Of a stretch of 9,466 nt of DNA, positions 1-5,706 are shown in pieces (positions within the stretch are counted from its first letter, which is position 1; each line of letters begins with the position of its first letter). The DNA lies in assembly GCA_027488165.1 (NCBI GenBank), contig JAIYCF010000012.1, positions 1-9,466 of the forward strand, in the 5' to 3' direction. Below the pieces are notes generated by a model. The model did not search any database and was not told the origin of the DNA. It saw only the letters and a program-made list of their open reading frames with translations. This DNA is from Streptomycetaceae bacterium (GTDB lineage Bacteria > Actinomycetota > Actinomycetes > Nanopelagicales > Nanopelagicaceae). A program made the position numbers and the translations under genes.

Positions 1-69
1 ATCGTGCGCGTTGGGGCGATCTCGGCTGAGCAAATCACAGCGATCGCACCCAACATTTCTGCGCCGTAA
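1..69 (+). CDS. C-terminal tail of a probable Sua5/YrdC/TsaC-type threonylcarbamoyl-AMP synthase (5' partial)
   Basis: Reading from base 1 gives 22 residues before a TAA at 67-69; the 5' end lies outside the window. The tail begins IVRVGAISAEQI, which resembles the usual end of Sua5/YrdC/TsaC proteins, where an arginine-glycine stretch is followed by a short helix of the type 'G-x-I-S-x-E-x-I'. This family makes threonylcarbamoyl-AMP for the t6A modification of tRNAs reading ANN codons, in the cytoplasm. The context agrees: in many actinobacteria sua5 lies between prmC and the glyA/wecA/atp cluster. Only 22 residues are visible, with no catalytic motif, so the family call rests on the tail pattern plus gene order and is tentative. 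The stop is 17 nt upstream of the glyA start, suggesting co-transcription. Confidence 0.5.
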   Translation: MVRVGAISAEQITAIAPNISAP

Positions 70-86
70 GGCTTAGGCTTGCCCGC

Positions 87-1352
87 ATGAGCGCAGAGAC
101 TTTCTATGGCCCGGATTTTGCACTTCTTAGCAAAGAGGATCCAGATATCGCAGCAGTTCTTCTATCCGAGCTCAAGCGCCAGCAGACAAATCTCCAGTTA
201 ATCGCATCTGAAAACTTCACATCGCGCGCAGTTTTAGCAGCCCTTGGTTCAACTCTTTCCAATAAATATGCAGAAGGTTATCCAGGCAAGCGTTACTACG
301 GTGGCTGCGAAGAAGTTGATAAGGCAGAGATAATTGCGATCGATCGTGCGAAATCTCTATTCGGTGCAGAACATGCCAACGTGCAACCGCATTCAGGAGC
401 CAGCGCAAATGTCGCGGTCTATCAAGCATTTACCAAGCCAGGCGATACCGTCCTTGCGATGTCACTTGCTCACGGCGGACACCTAACACATGGCTCACCT
501 GTTAACTTTTCTGGAAAGTGGTTTAACGTCGAGTCATACGGTGTGCGCCAAGATAACGAGTTAATTGATTATGACGAGCTACGCGATATCGCGATTCGCA
601 CTAAGCCAAAGATGATCTGTTCTGGCGCAACTGCCTACCCATCGCTTGTCGACTTTGAAAAGATTCGCGCAATCTGCGACGAAGTCGGCGCGATCATGTG
701 GGTAGATGCTGCGCACTTCATCGGACTGGTTGCCGGTAAAGCGATCCCGTCACCAGTGCCTTATGCAGATGTTGTCTCATTTACAACCCATAAAGTTCTG
801 CGCGGACCTCGCGGCGGAATGATCTTGGCTAAGGCCGAACATGCTGCAGCGATTGATAAAGCGGTGTTTCCTGGCATGCAGGGTGGCCCAATCATGTCAG
901 CGGTTGCAGGCAAAGCGATTGCGCTCGCAGAATGTGCAACGCCTGCTTACCAAAAGTACGCCAAAGATGTAATTGTTAACGCCCAGGCACTTGCCGCAGC
1001 TCTTGAAAAAGAGGGAATGCGCGCAGTATCTGGCGGAACCCAAACCCACTTAGCGTTGATGGATATTCGCAGCACTGGCGTTACTGGAAAAGTTGCAGAT
1101 GAGCGTTGCGGTCTTGCTGGAATTGTTATGAATAAGAATTCAATTCCTTTCGATCCTGAAAAGCCAGGCGTTACAAGCGGTATTCGCGTCGGAACTCCTG
1201 CGACAACTACACAAGGAATGGGCGTTCCAGAGATGCAGCAGATCGCCTCATTTATCGCTCGCGCGATAAAGACCGATGACGAGAAAGCACATGCCGCAAT
1301 CAAATCTGAAGTCCACGCACTCACCGCAAGATTTCCGATCTACACCGCTTAA
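87..1352 (+). CDS. glyA: Serine hydroxymethyltransferase
   Basis: A cytoplasmic PLP enzyme that converts serine plus tetrahydrofolate to glycine plus methylene-tetrahydrofolate. The 421 residues match the usual bacterial length (about 417-430). Visible family motifs are IASENF (39-44), NKYAEGYPGKRYYGG (59-73), HSGASAN (102-108), LAHGGHLTHGSPVNFSG (127-143), the PLP aspartate and histidine in VDAAH (206-210), the Schiff-base lysine K236 in THKVLRGPRGG, and the substrate-carboxylate arginine R367 in SGIRVGTPA. Two small departures from the common pattern sit around the active site: FTTHKV where TTTHKT is usual, and DAAHFIG where DMAHIAG is usual. The ATG at 87 places the conserved FALLSKEDPDIA region about ten residues in, as expected. 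No strong Shine-Dalgarno precedes it (TTAGG at 74-78 is the best). The wecA-like gene starts 16 nt after the stop, so the two are probably co-transcribed. Confidence 0.96.
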   Translation: MSAETFYGPDFALLSKEDPDIAAVLLSELKRQQTNLQLIASENFTSRAVLAALGSTLSNKYAEGYPGKRYYGGCEEVDKAEIIAIDRAKSLFGAEHANVQPHSGASANVAVYQAFTKPGDTVLAMSLAHGGHLTHGSPVNFSGKWFNVESYGVRQDNELIDYDELRDIAIRTKPKMICSGATAYPSLVDFEKIRAICDEVGAIMWVDAAHFIGLVAGKAIPSPVPYADVVSFTTHKVLRGPRGGMILAKAEHAAAIDKAVFPGMQGGPIMSAVAGKAIALAECATPAYQKYAKDVIVNAQALAAALEKEGMRAVSGGTQTHLALMDIRSTGVTGKVADERCGLAGIVMNKNSIPFDPEKPGVTSGIRVGTPATTTQGMGVPEMQQIASFIARAIKTDDEKAHAAIKSEVHALTARFPIYTA

Positions 1353-1368
1353 TTTAGGTCGATAGCGC

Positions 1369-2472
1369 ATGCGCGAATATCTCGTAACGCTCTTACTTGC
1401 AGCAGCGCTCTGTTACATCATCACACCCTTTGTAAGAAAATGGGCTTTGCATTTTGGCGCCGTGGCACAGATTCGAAAGCGCGATATTCACGTAATCCCG
1501 ACTCCACGCTGGGGCGGGCTTGCGATGTGGCTTTCCATGTCGGCAACCTTCTTAATAGTTGGCAATCTAGAACTCGTTGGAAAATCCTTTGGTAATGATG
1601 CGCAAGGAATTTTCTTAGCTGGAACTTTCTTGGTCTTACTTGGAATGGCCGATGATCGCTACGAGCTAGATGCGATTACCAAGTTGGCAGGACAAGCACT
1701 AGCCGCTGGAATCTTGTTGCTCTACGGAATTCAGATTTTATGGTTACCGATAAATGGCGTAACCATGTTGCCACCGAGCGTTGGTCAATTGCTTACTGTG
1801 CTTATAGTTCTTGTAACTATTAACGCCGTTAACTTTATCGATGGCCTAGATGGCCTAGCCGCCGGAATCGTTGCTATCGCGGGATCAGCCTTCTTCGCAT
1901 TCGCTTACTTATTGGCAGTTGTTTATGGCTTTAACCGCGCAGGTGCGCCATCACTCATTACCGCGATCGCAATCGGAGTTTGCCTAGGGTTTCTCCCACA
2001 TAACTCGCATCCCGCCCGCATCTTTATGGGGGATTCGGGATCGATGTTCTTGGGTCTAATGCTTGCGGCATCTGCAATCACGCTAACTGGCCAGGTAGAT
2101 CCAAATGCAATTAGCGAAGAGAAGTTAGGACCTGCACTTCTTCCGTTATTGCTTCCCTTTGCAGTTCTTGCGATCCCACTTGCTGATTTAACTCTGGCGA
2201 TCTTCCGCCGCCTTCGCGCCGGTAAATCTCCTTTCTCATCAGATAAAGAACATCTACATCACCGGATCATGCGCGCTGGAAATACCCAAATCCGCACCGC
2301 AGCGATTATGTATTTATGGACAGCAACAATCGCTTTTCCTGTAACCGTTTCAGCCTTTGCGCCGCTTTGGGTAGCGGCAATATTTGCCTGCGCCATGTTG
2401 GCATTTACAATCTTCTTTAGCCGAGGTAAATCCAAATCGCTGCGACCTCAAGAAAGTGCGAGCCATGTCTAA
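1369..2472 (+). CDS. wecA: WecA/Rfe-type UDP-sugar:polyprenyl-phosphate sugar-1-phosphate transferase
   Basis: An integral membrane enzyme of the MraY/WecA family. By family knowledge it transfers GlcNAc-1-phosphate from a UDP-sugar to undecaprenyl (or decaprenyl) phosphate, the first step in building envelope glycans such as arabinogalactan linker, teichoic acid or O-polysaccharide. It has 367 residues and about ten or eleven hydrophobic helices. Motifs are PTPRWGG (45-51), the Mg2+-binding D95-D96 in GMADDR, NFIDGLDGLAAG (155-166), FMGDSGSMFLG (219-229) with D222, and HLHHR (295-299). The HLHHR motif separates WecA/TagO types from MraY. The ATG at 1369 has a weak TAGGT 9 nt upstream. The last 8 nt overlap the start of the next gene, implying translational coupling to the ATP synthase cluster. 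The exact sugar and acceptor cannot be read from the sequence. Confidence 0.9.
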   Translation: MREYLVTLLLAAALCYIITPFVRKWALHFGAVAQIRKRDIHVIPTPRWGGLAMWLSMSATFLIVGNLELVGKSFGNDAQGIFLAGTFLVLLGMADDRYELDAITKLAGQALAAGILLLYGIQILWLPINGVTMLPPSVGQLLTVLIVLVTINAVNFIDGLDGLAAGIVAIAGSAFFAFAYLLAVVYGFNRAGAPSLITAIAIGVCLGFLPHNSHPARIFMGDSGSMFLGLMLAASAITLTGQVDPNAISEEKLGPALLPLLLPFAVLAIPLADLTLAIFRRLRAGKSPFSSDKEHLHHRIMRAGNTQIRTAAIMYLWTATIAFPVTVSAFAPLWVAAIFACAMLAFTIFFSRGKSKSLRPQESASHV

Positions 2473-2887
2473 AGAGAAATCAAATGAATCACAATTACTT
2501 GCCGGCGCACTTAAACCAACGCTAATTGTCGGCGTAATCGCTATCGCTCTATCTTCACTCGTTCGCGGTTTATCTGGTTTCTACGGCGCACTTCTTGCAC
2601 AATTTATTGTCGCTATTTATTTTGTTGTACATATCTTGGTTTCGCGGTTAACCCGAAATCTCGATCCAATAAGCACGATGGCGATGGCGATGACTTCTTA
2701 CTTTGCCAAGTTAACTCTGCTCGGCCTCTTCTTATGGGCCCTTGGAAATTACACTGATCGCGATGTAATTGACCGCGCCAGTTTTGGAATCTCAGCCTGC
2801 GCGATCACGCTCGCCTGGTTAGGCGGAGAAGTGGCTAGTTACCTCAAACTCAAAACTCATCTACCATTACCGCCTACGCATTCTTAG
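2465..2887 (+). CDS. atpI: AtpI-like four-helix membrane protein preceding the ATP synthase genes
   Basis: A 140-residue hydrophobic protein with a short polar start and four likely membrane helices, at about 18-36, 39-61, 71-95 and 106-128. It ends with a polar tail after the GGEVASYLKLK stretch. Its position between the WecA-like gene and AtpZ, its size and its four helices match the 'ATP synthase protein I' of actinobacteria (about 140-150 residues). In other bacteria such proteins have been linked to c-ring assembly or Mg2+ uptake; no function is shown by this sequence. The start chosen is the ATG at 2465, overlapping the upstream gene by 8 nt. A longer reading from the ATG at 2384 would add 27 residues that only shadow the wecA frame. 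A weak AAGAAAG sits at 2450-2456. The TAG stop overlaps the ribosome binding site of the next gene. Confidence 0.75.
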   Translation: MSKEKSNESQLLAGALKPTLIVGVIAIALSSLVRGLSGFYGALLAQFIVAIYFVVHILVSRLTRNLDPISTMAMAMTSYFAKLTLLGLFLWALGNYTDRDVIDRASFGISACAITLAWLGGEVASYLKLKTHLPLPPTHS

Positions 2888-2891
2888 GGGG
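2886..2891 (+). promoter_or_regulatory. Ribosome binding site for atpZ, deciding a GTG start
   Basis: AGGGGG lies 5 nt before a GTG at 2897 and overlaps the TAG stop (2885-2887) of the upstream gene. It is the strongest Shine-Dalgarno match in the area and supports GTG as the start. The overlap with the preceding stop codon suggests that ribosomes finishing the AtpI-like gene can restart here. Confidence 0.7.
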
Positions 2892-2896
2892 ACCAA

Positions 2897-3100
2897 GTGA
2901 GTAACAGCAGCCATAACCGGCGCGACGAAAACGCTATCTGGACGATCTTCGGCTACCTCTTATCTGGCCTCCTCTTTTGGGGCGGAGTTGGCTATGCGGC
3001 TGATAGATGGCTGGGAACTAGCTACCTCACCCTCGTTGGATTTCTGATGGGTATGGGCGGGGCTCTGTACTTGGTGTGGCTCCGCTTTGGGCGCGAATAG
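2897..3100 (+). CDS. atpZ: AtpZ/AtpI family two-helix protein
   Basis: A 67-residue protein with a polar N-terminus rich in Ser, Asn, Arg and Asp (1-12), followed by two membrane helices at about 16-34 and 43-62. The loop between them holds AADRWLGTSYLTLVGF. The pattern G-x-G-Y-A-x-D-R-W-L-G-T followed by a second glycine-rich helix (GFLMGMGGALYLV) is the signature of the AtpZ/AtpI family (Pfam ATPase_gene1). Such proteins are encoded just ahead of Fo genes; in alkaliphilic Bacillus, AtpZ works with AtpI and has been tied to Mg2+ supply, and AtpI to c-ring assembly. Translation starts at GTG, supported by AGGGGG 5 nt upstream. It lies 9 nt after the AtpI-like gene. Family membership is well supported; the precise role here is inferred. 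Confidence 0.85.
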   Translation: MSNSSHNRRDENAIWTIFGYLLSGLLFWGGVGYAADRWLGTSYLTLVGFLMGMGGALYLVWLRFGRE

Positions 3101-3210
3101 CACGCCTAAAACCCGAGCCAAATCACATCTTTTCGATTTCACACACAGAGGCTTTTGCCCATAAGGTTGCTCCAAAATAGCCCGGCAAAAAGAAACCCAT
3201 TGGAGTTCGT
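3101..3210 (+). other. 110-nt spacer before atpB; possible leader or internal promoter
   Basis: This is the longest gap in the window and carries no credible ORF: the atpB frame is closed by TAG at 3178-3180. It contains short A- and T-rich tracts. TTGCCC at 3155-3160 could act as a -35-like element, but no convincing -10 hexamer is found at the right distance; AAAATA-like sequence at 3174-3179 is poor and too close. A weak pairing between TTTGG at the atpZ end and CCAAA at 3117-3121 is possible but has no T-tract, so it is not a terminator. The spacer may separate the accessory genes from the structural operon or hold a secondary promoter. That is inference only. Confidence 0.3.
3202..3205 (+). 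promoter_or_regulatory. Ribosome binding site for atpB, deciding a GTG start
   Basis: GGAG lies 5 nt before the GTG at 3211. No ATG, GTG or TTG occurs in frame between the upstream TAG (3178-3180) and this GTG, so the start is well fixed. Confidence 0.7.
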
Positions 3211-3999
3211 GTGCTTGCGTTTGTACGTTCCAGCGCTGAAGGCGAAGGCTTTGTCCCGCCTAGCGCCAACGACTTCGTACTTCCTCCAATCTTTGAAAGC
3301 GTTACCTGGTTTACAAAACCAATTCTCTTAGCATTTCTTTCAGTAGCTATTATTTCCGTTTTCTTTATTCTCTCCTCACGCAAAGCAGCGACTGTCCCAT
3401 CGAAGCTGCAATTTGCAGGAGAAAGCGTCTACGGATTTATCCGTGACGGACTAGCTAAAGATGTTCTCGGCCCAGAATTCATGCGCTTTGTTCCATACCT
3501 ATTTACCTTGTTTACATTTGTACTTGTAAATAACTGGTTTGGAATTGTGCCGATGTTGCAGTTCCCAACATTTTCTCGCGTTGGATTTGCTTACGCGCTC
3601 GCCATCATTACCTATTTGGTTTATCACTTCGTAGGAGTAAAGCGCCAAGGACTCGGCCATTACTTAAAGGGCATTGCATTTATGCCCGGAGTTCCAAAAC
3701 CAATTTATGTTTTATTAACGCCAATTGAACTTGCAACATTCTTCGTGGTTCGTCCATTTACTTTGGGACTTCGTCTCTTTGCAAATATGTTCGCTGGCCA
3801 CTTGTTGCTCTTGGTCTTCATTCTTGGAGGAGAACATCTCGCCCAGGGTGTACTAGGACTCAAATTAGTGAGCCCTTTTGCATTCACAATGGGAATTGCG
3901 TTGACCTTCTTCGAGTTTATGGTCCAATGCCTTCAGGCATACATCTTCACACTTCTAACCGCCCTCTATATCGCCGGATCACTCGCCGACGAGCACTAA
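3211..3999 (+). CDS. atpB: ATP synthase Fo subunit a
   Basis: The stator channel of Fo: it carries protons to and from the c ring in the cytoplasmic membrane. It has 262 residues, typical for the family, with five or six membrane helices (for example about 36-54, 93-116, 124-141, 168-203 and 222-257). Key features are the essential arginine R188 in LGLRLFANMFAGHLLL, which corresponds to E. coli aR210, and the C-terminal LQAYIFTLLTALYIAGSLADEH region with Q242, corresponding to E. coli aQ252. The N-terminus (FVPPSANDFVLPPIFE) lines up with other actinobacterial a subunits. Translation starts at GTG with GGAG 5 nt upstream; there is no alternative start upstream. It follows the longest spacer in the window and is separated from atpE by 52 nt that contain a hairpin. 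Confidence 0.97.
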   Translation: MLAFVRSSAEGEGFVPPSANDFVLPPIFESVTWFTKPILLAFLSVAIISVFFILSSRKAATVPSKLQFAGESVYGFIRDGLAKDVLGPEFMRFVPYLFTLFTFVLVNNWFGIVPMLQFPTFSRVGFAYALAIITYLVYHFVGVKRQGLGHYLKGIAFMPGVPKPIYVLLTPIELATFFVVRPFTLGLRLFANMFAGHLLLLVFILGGEHLAQGVLGLKLVSPFAFTMGIALTFFEFMVQCLQAYIFTLLTALYIAGSLADEH

Positions 4000-4010
4000 C
4001 AACTAACTTT

Positions 4011-4032
4011 GGGAAGGTAACTTCGCCTTCTC
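4011..4032 (+). promoter_or_regulatory. Hairpin in the atpB-atpE spacer, just upstream of the atpE ribosome binding site
   Basis: Bases 4011-4017 (GGGAAGG) can pair with 4026-4032 (CCTTCTC), giving 7 pairs including one G-U around an 8-nt loop. A shorter competing fold pairs GAAG (4013-4016) with CTTC (4021-4024) around a GTAA loop of the GNRA type. No T-run follows, so it is not an intrinsic terminator. It ends 5 nt before the purine-rich atpE Shine-Dalgarno (AGAAAGG, 4038-4044). It may mark an mRNA processing or stabilising site, or shape translation of the abundant c subunit; this role is inferred. Confidence 0.45.
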
Positions 4033-4051
4033 AAGCAAGAAAGGTAAAAAC

Positions 4052-4255
4052 ATGACAGGCTCACTTAACGTCATCGGTTACGGCATTGCTGCAATCGGAC
4101 CTGCAATCGCAACAGGCATGATCTTCGCCGCGTACATCAGCGGAGTAGCTCGCCAGCCTGAGTCACGCAGCGTTCTTCAGCCAATTGCGTTCCTTGGATT
4201 CGCGATGGCGGAAGCCCTCGCACTCTTCGGCCTCGTACTCGCATTCGTTCTCTAA
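4052..4255 (+). CDS. atpE: ATP synthase Fo subunit c
   Basis: The rotor-ring proteolipid. It has 67 residues in two membrane helices (about 6-30 and 42-66) joined by the polar loop ARQPES (33-38). The ion-carrying carboxylate is E54 in FAMAEALALFG. Helix 1 has the glycine-rich packing motif in a weakened form: GYGIAAIGPAIATG, with alanine at two places where glycine is common. At the position of the Na+-ligand glutamine of Ilyobacter-type c subunits there is T21, and E54 is followed by Ala rather than Ser or Thr, so an H+-coupled ring is expected. The protein is at the short end for the family (M. tuberculosis has 81). AGAAAGG (4038-4044) lies 7 nt upstream of the ATG, and the spacer carries a hairpin, in line with the need for many copies. 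Confidence 0.97.
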   Translation: MTGSLNVIGYGIAAIGPAIATGMIFAAYISGVARQPESRSVLQPIAFLGFAMAEALALFGLVLAFVL

Positions 4256-4286
4256 ACAACCCCTGAGAACTCTCTAAGGAGAATCA

Positions 4287-4832
4287 ATGCAGTTACTAAA
4301 CGTGCAACCGCTAAACATTGCGGCAGGCGAAGCGCTTAATCCACTGATCCCTCACACAGCTGAGATCATCGTTGGATTTATCGCGTTTGCGCTTCTGTTC
4401 CTTGTCTTAAAGAGCAAAGTCGTGCCTATGTTTGAAAAAGCATATGAAGCGCGCACTAATGCAATTGAAGGCGGAATGGAGCGCGCTGAAAAGGCGCAGC
4501 TAGAAGCCGAACGCGCACTATCTCAGTACACAGAGCAGCTCTCAAAGGCGCGCGAAGAAGCACAAACACTTCGCGAAGAAGCTCGTGTACAGGGCGCATC
4601 AATCGTTGAAGAACTTCGTGCGAAGGCACAAGAAGAAGCAGCCCGCATCACTGCAGCTGCGCACGCATCTATTGAGGCAGAACGTCAGCAAGCGATCACA
4701 TCACTTCGCAATGAAGTCGGTGCACTTGCTGTTGAACTCGCATCAAAGATCGTGGGAGAAGCGCTAGATGATCAGGCCCGTCAATCACGGATCGTTGATC
4801 GTTTTCTAGATGATTTAGAGAAGAGCAAGTAA
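4287..4832 (+). CDS. atpF: ATP synthase Fo subunit b
   Basis: The peripheral stalk that ties the a subunit to the F1 head. It has 181 residues. A short N-terminal tail leads into one membrane helix (about 25-42, EIIVGFIAFALLFLVL). This is followed by the conserved KVVPMFEKAYEAR stretch and a long charged helix rich in Ala, Glu, Lys and Arg that forms the coiled-coil dimer (about 50-160). The C-terminal ELASKIVGEALDD segment is the usual delta-contact region. TAAGGAG (4275-4281) lies 5 nt before the ATG, a strong ribosome binding site. Only one b gene is present and it is separate from delta, unlike the b-delta fusion of mycobacteria. The delta gene starts 4 nt after the stop. Confidence 0.95.
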   Translation: MQLLNVQPLNIAAGEALNPLIPHTAEIIVGFIAFALLFLVLKSKVVPMFEKAYEARTNAIEGGMERAEKAQLEAERALSQYTEQLSKAREEAQTLREEARVQGASIVEELRAKAQEEAARITAAAHASIEAERQQAITSLRNEVGALAVELASKIVGEALDDQARQSRIVDRFLDDLEKSK

Positions 4833-4836
4833 GAAA

Positions 4837-5673
4837 ATGAGAATTCACCTCGGAGGCAGTAGTCGTCAGTCACTCGTGGCCGCACGTGCTGCACTTGATG
4901 CTGCAGTAAAGGGCGCAAGCGCCACAGCGGCTTCTGAGTTGTCTTCACATCTTTTTGCTGCCGCTGATCTCTTTGCCGACAACACTTCACTACGTCGCGC
5001 AATTACAGATCCAGCACGCGATAAGGCTGCCAAGGCGGCGCTCGTAAAAGATCTCTTCACAAAATCAACCGGAACGTTGGCAGTTTCACTTCTTACCGAA
5101 CTATCGGGTCTACGTTGGTCAGCAACTAAGGATCTGGTCTATGCAACAGAGCAGTTAGCGATTGAGGCAGAAGCATCTGCTGCAAATATCGCTGGCGAAC
5201 TCGATCGCGTAGAAGATGAGTTCTTCGAAACTTCACGTTTAGTTGCCGATAACTTCGAACTCCGCAAGGCGCTCGTAAGCGTTGGATCAACTGATGCCAA
5301 GGCGGCGTTAATCGCTGAAGTACTTGGCAAGAAGGCATCTGCCTCAACAATCAAGGTTGCCAGCGCACTCGTTGCCTCCCTTCGCGGACGCAGCATCGAA
5401 GCAGCATTTGCTGATTACCTATTTGGTCTAGCTAACCGTCGCAACCGCTTAATTGCAGTTGTTCGCACAGCTACAGCGTTAACTGATGCACAGTCAAAGC
5501 GCCTAGCAACAGTGCTTGAGCAGAAGGTTGGCCAGCCAATCCGCATTAACGTTCAAATCGACCCAACAATTCTGGGTGGAGTTTCAATCAAGTTCGCAGA
5601 TGAGTTAGTTGATGGAAGTGTTGTAAACCGCCTGGCAAATGCCGGACGTGCATTAGTTGGTCAGTCCGCATAA
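4837..5673 (+). CDS. atpH: ATP synthase F1 subunit delta, long actinobacterial form with an internal duplication
   Basis: Delta (OSCP) caps the F1 head and binds the b stalk. At 278 residues it is about 100 longer than the E. coli protein, as in other actinobacteria. The C-terminal part is canonical: RNRLIAVVRTATALTDAQ (203-219) and DPTILGGVSIKFADELVDGS (242-261). The extra length is explained by a repeated module: residues about 37-112 and 126-203 align, with ADNTSLRRAI against ADNFELRKAL and AAKAALVKDLF against DAKAALIAEVL. The second copy joins directly to the canonical C-terminal domain. At DNA level a 13-nt stretch (5028-5040 and 5295-5307) is identical in the two copies. The ATG at 4837 is 4 nt after atpF; only weak purine-rich sequence precedes it, which suggests coupled, low-level translation suited to a single-copy subunit. 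Confidence 0.95.
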   Translation: MRIHLGGSSRQSLVAARAALDAAVKGASATAASELSSHLFAAADLFADNTSLRRAITDPARDKAAKAALVKDLFTKSTGTLAVSLLTELSGLRWSATKDLVYATEQLAIEAEASAANIAGELDRVEDEFFETSRLVADNFELRKALVSVGSTDAKAALIAEVLGKKASASTIKVASALVASLRGRSIEAAFADYLFGLANRRNRLIAVVRTATALTDAQSKRLATVLEQKVGQPIRINVQIDPTILGGVSIKFADELVDGSVVNRLANAGRALVGQSA

Positions 5674-5706
5674 TTTTTAAGTTAATAAGATAAAAGGGAG
5701 AACGAC

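Noticed and set aside
947..1324. 125-codon open frame on the minus strand within glyA
   Set aside because: Antisense to conserved SHMT motifs; the translation has no family features and is best explained as a shadow of glyA codon use.
2384..2464. Upstream ATG that would extend the AtpI-like protein by 27 residues
   Set aside because: The extension overlaps the end of wecA by about 90 nt in another frame and is not membrane-protein-like; the ATG at 2465 gives the usual length and a typical small overlap.
3083..3121. Possible stem between the end of atpZ (TTTGG) and CCAAA downstream
   Set aside because: Pairing is short and interrupted and no T-run follows, so it does not support a terminator between atpZ and atpB.
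4052..4255. Possible Na+-coupled c ring
   Set aside because: The helix 1 glutamine and the Ser/Thr after the key glutamate, both typical of Na+-binding c subunits, are absent (T21 and A55).
4265..4274. GAGAACTCTC inverted repeat in the atpE-atpF spacer
   Set aside because: Only three pairs can form around a four-base loop; far too weak for a functional hairpin or terminator.
5028..5307. 13-nt exact direct repeat in atpH (5028-5040 and 5295-5307) as a recombination or mobile-element mark
   Set aside because: Both copies code for the same motif in the two halves of the duplicated protein module; there are no terminal inverted repeats or target duplications.
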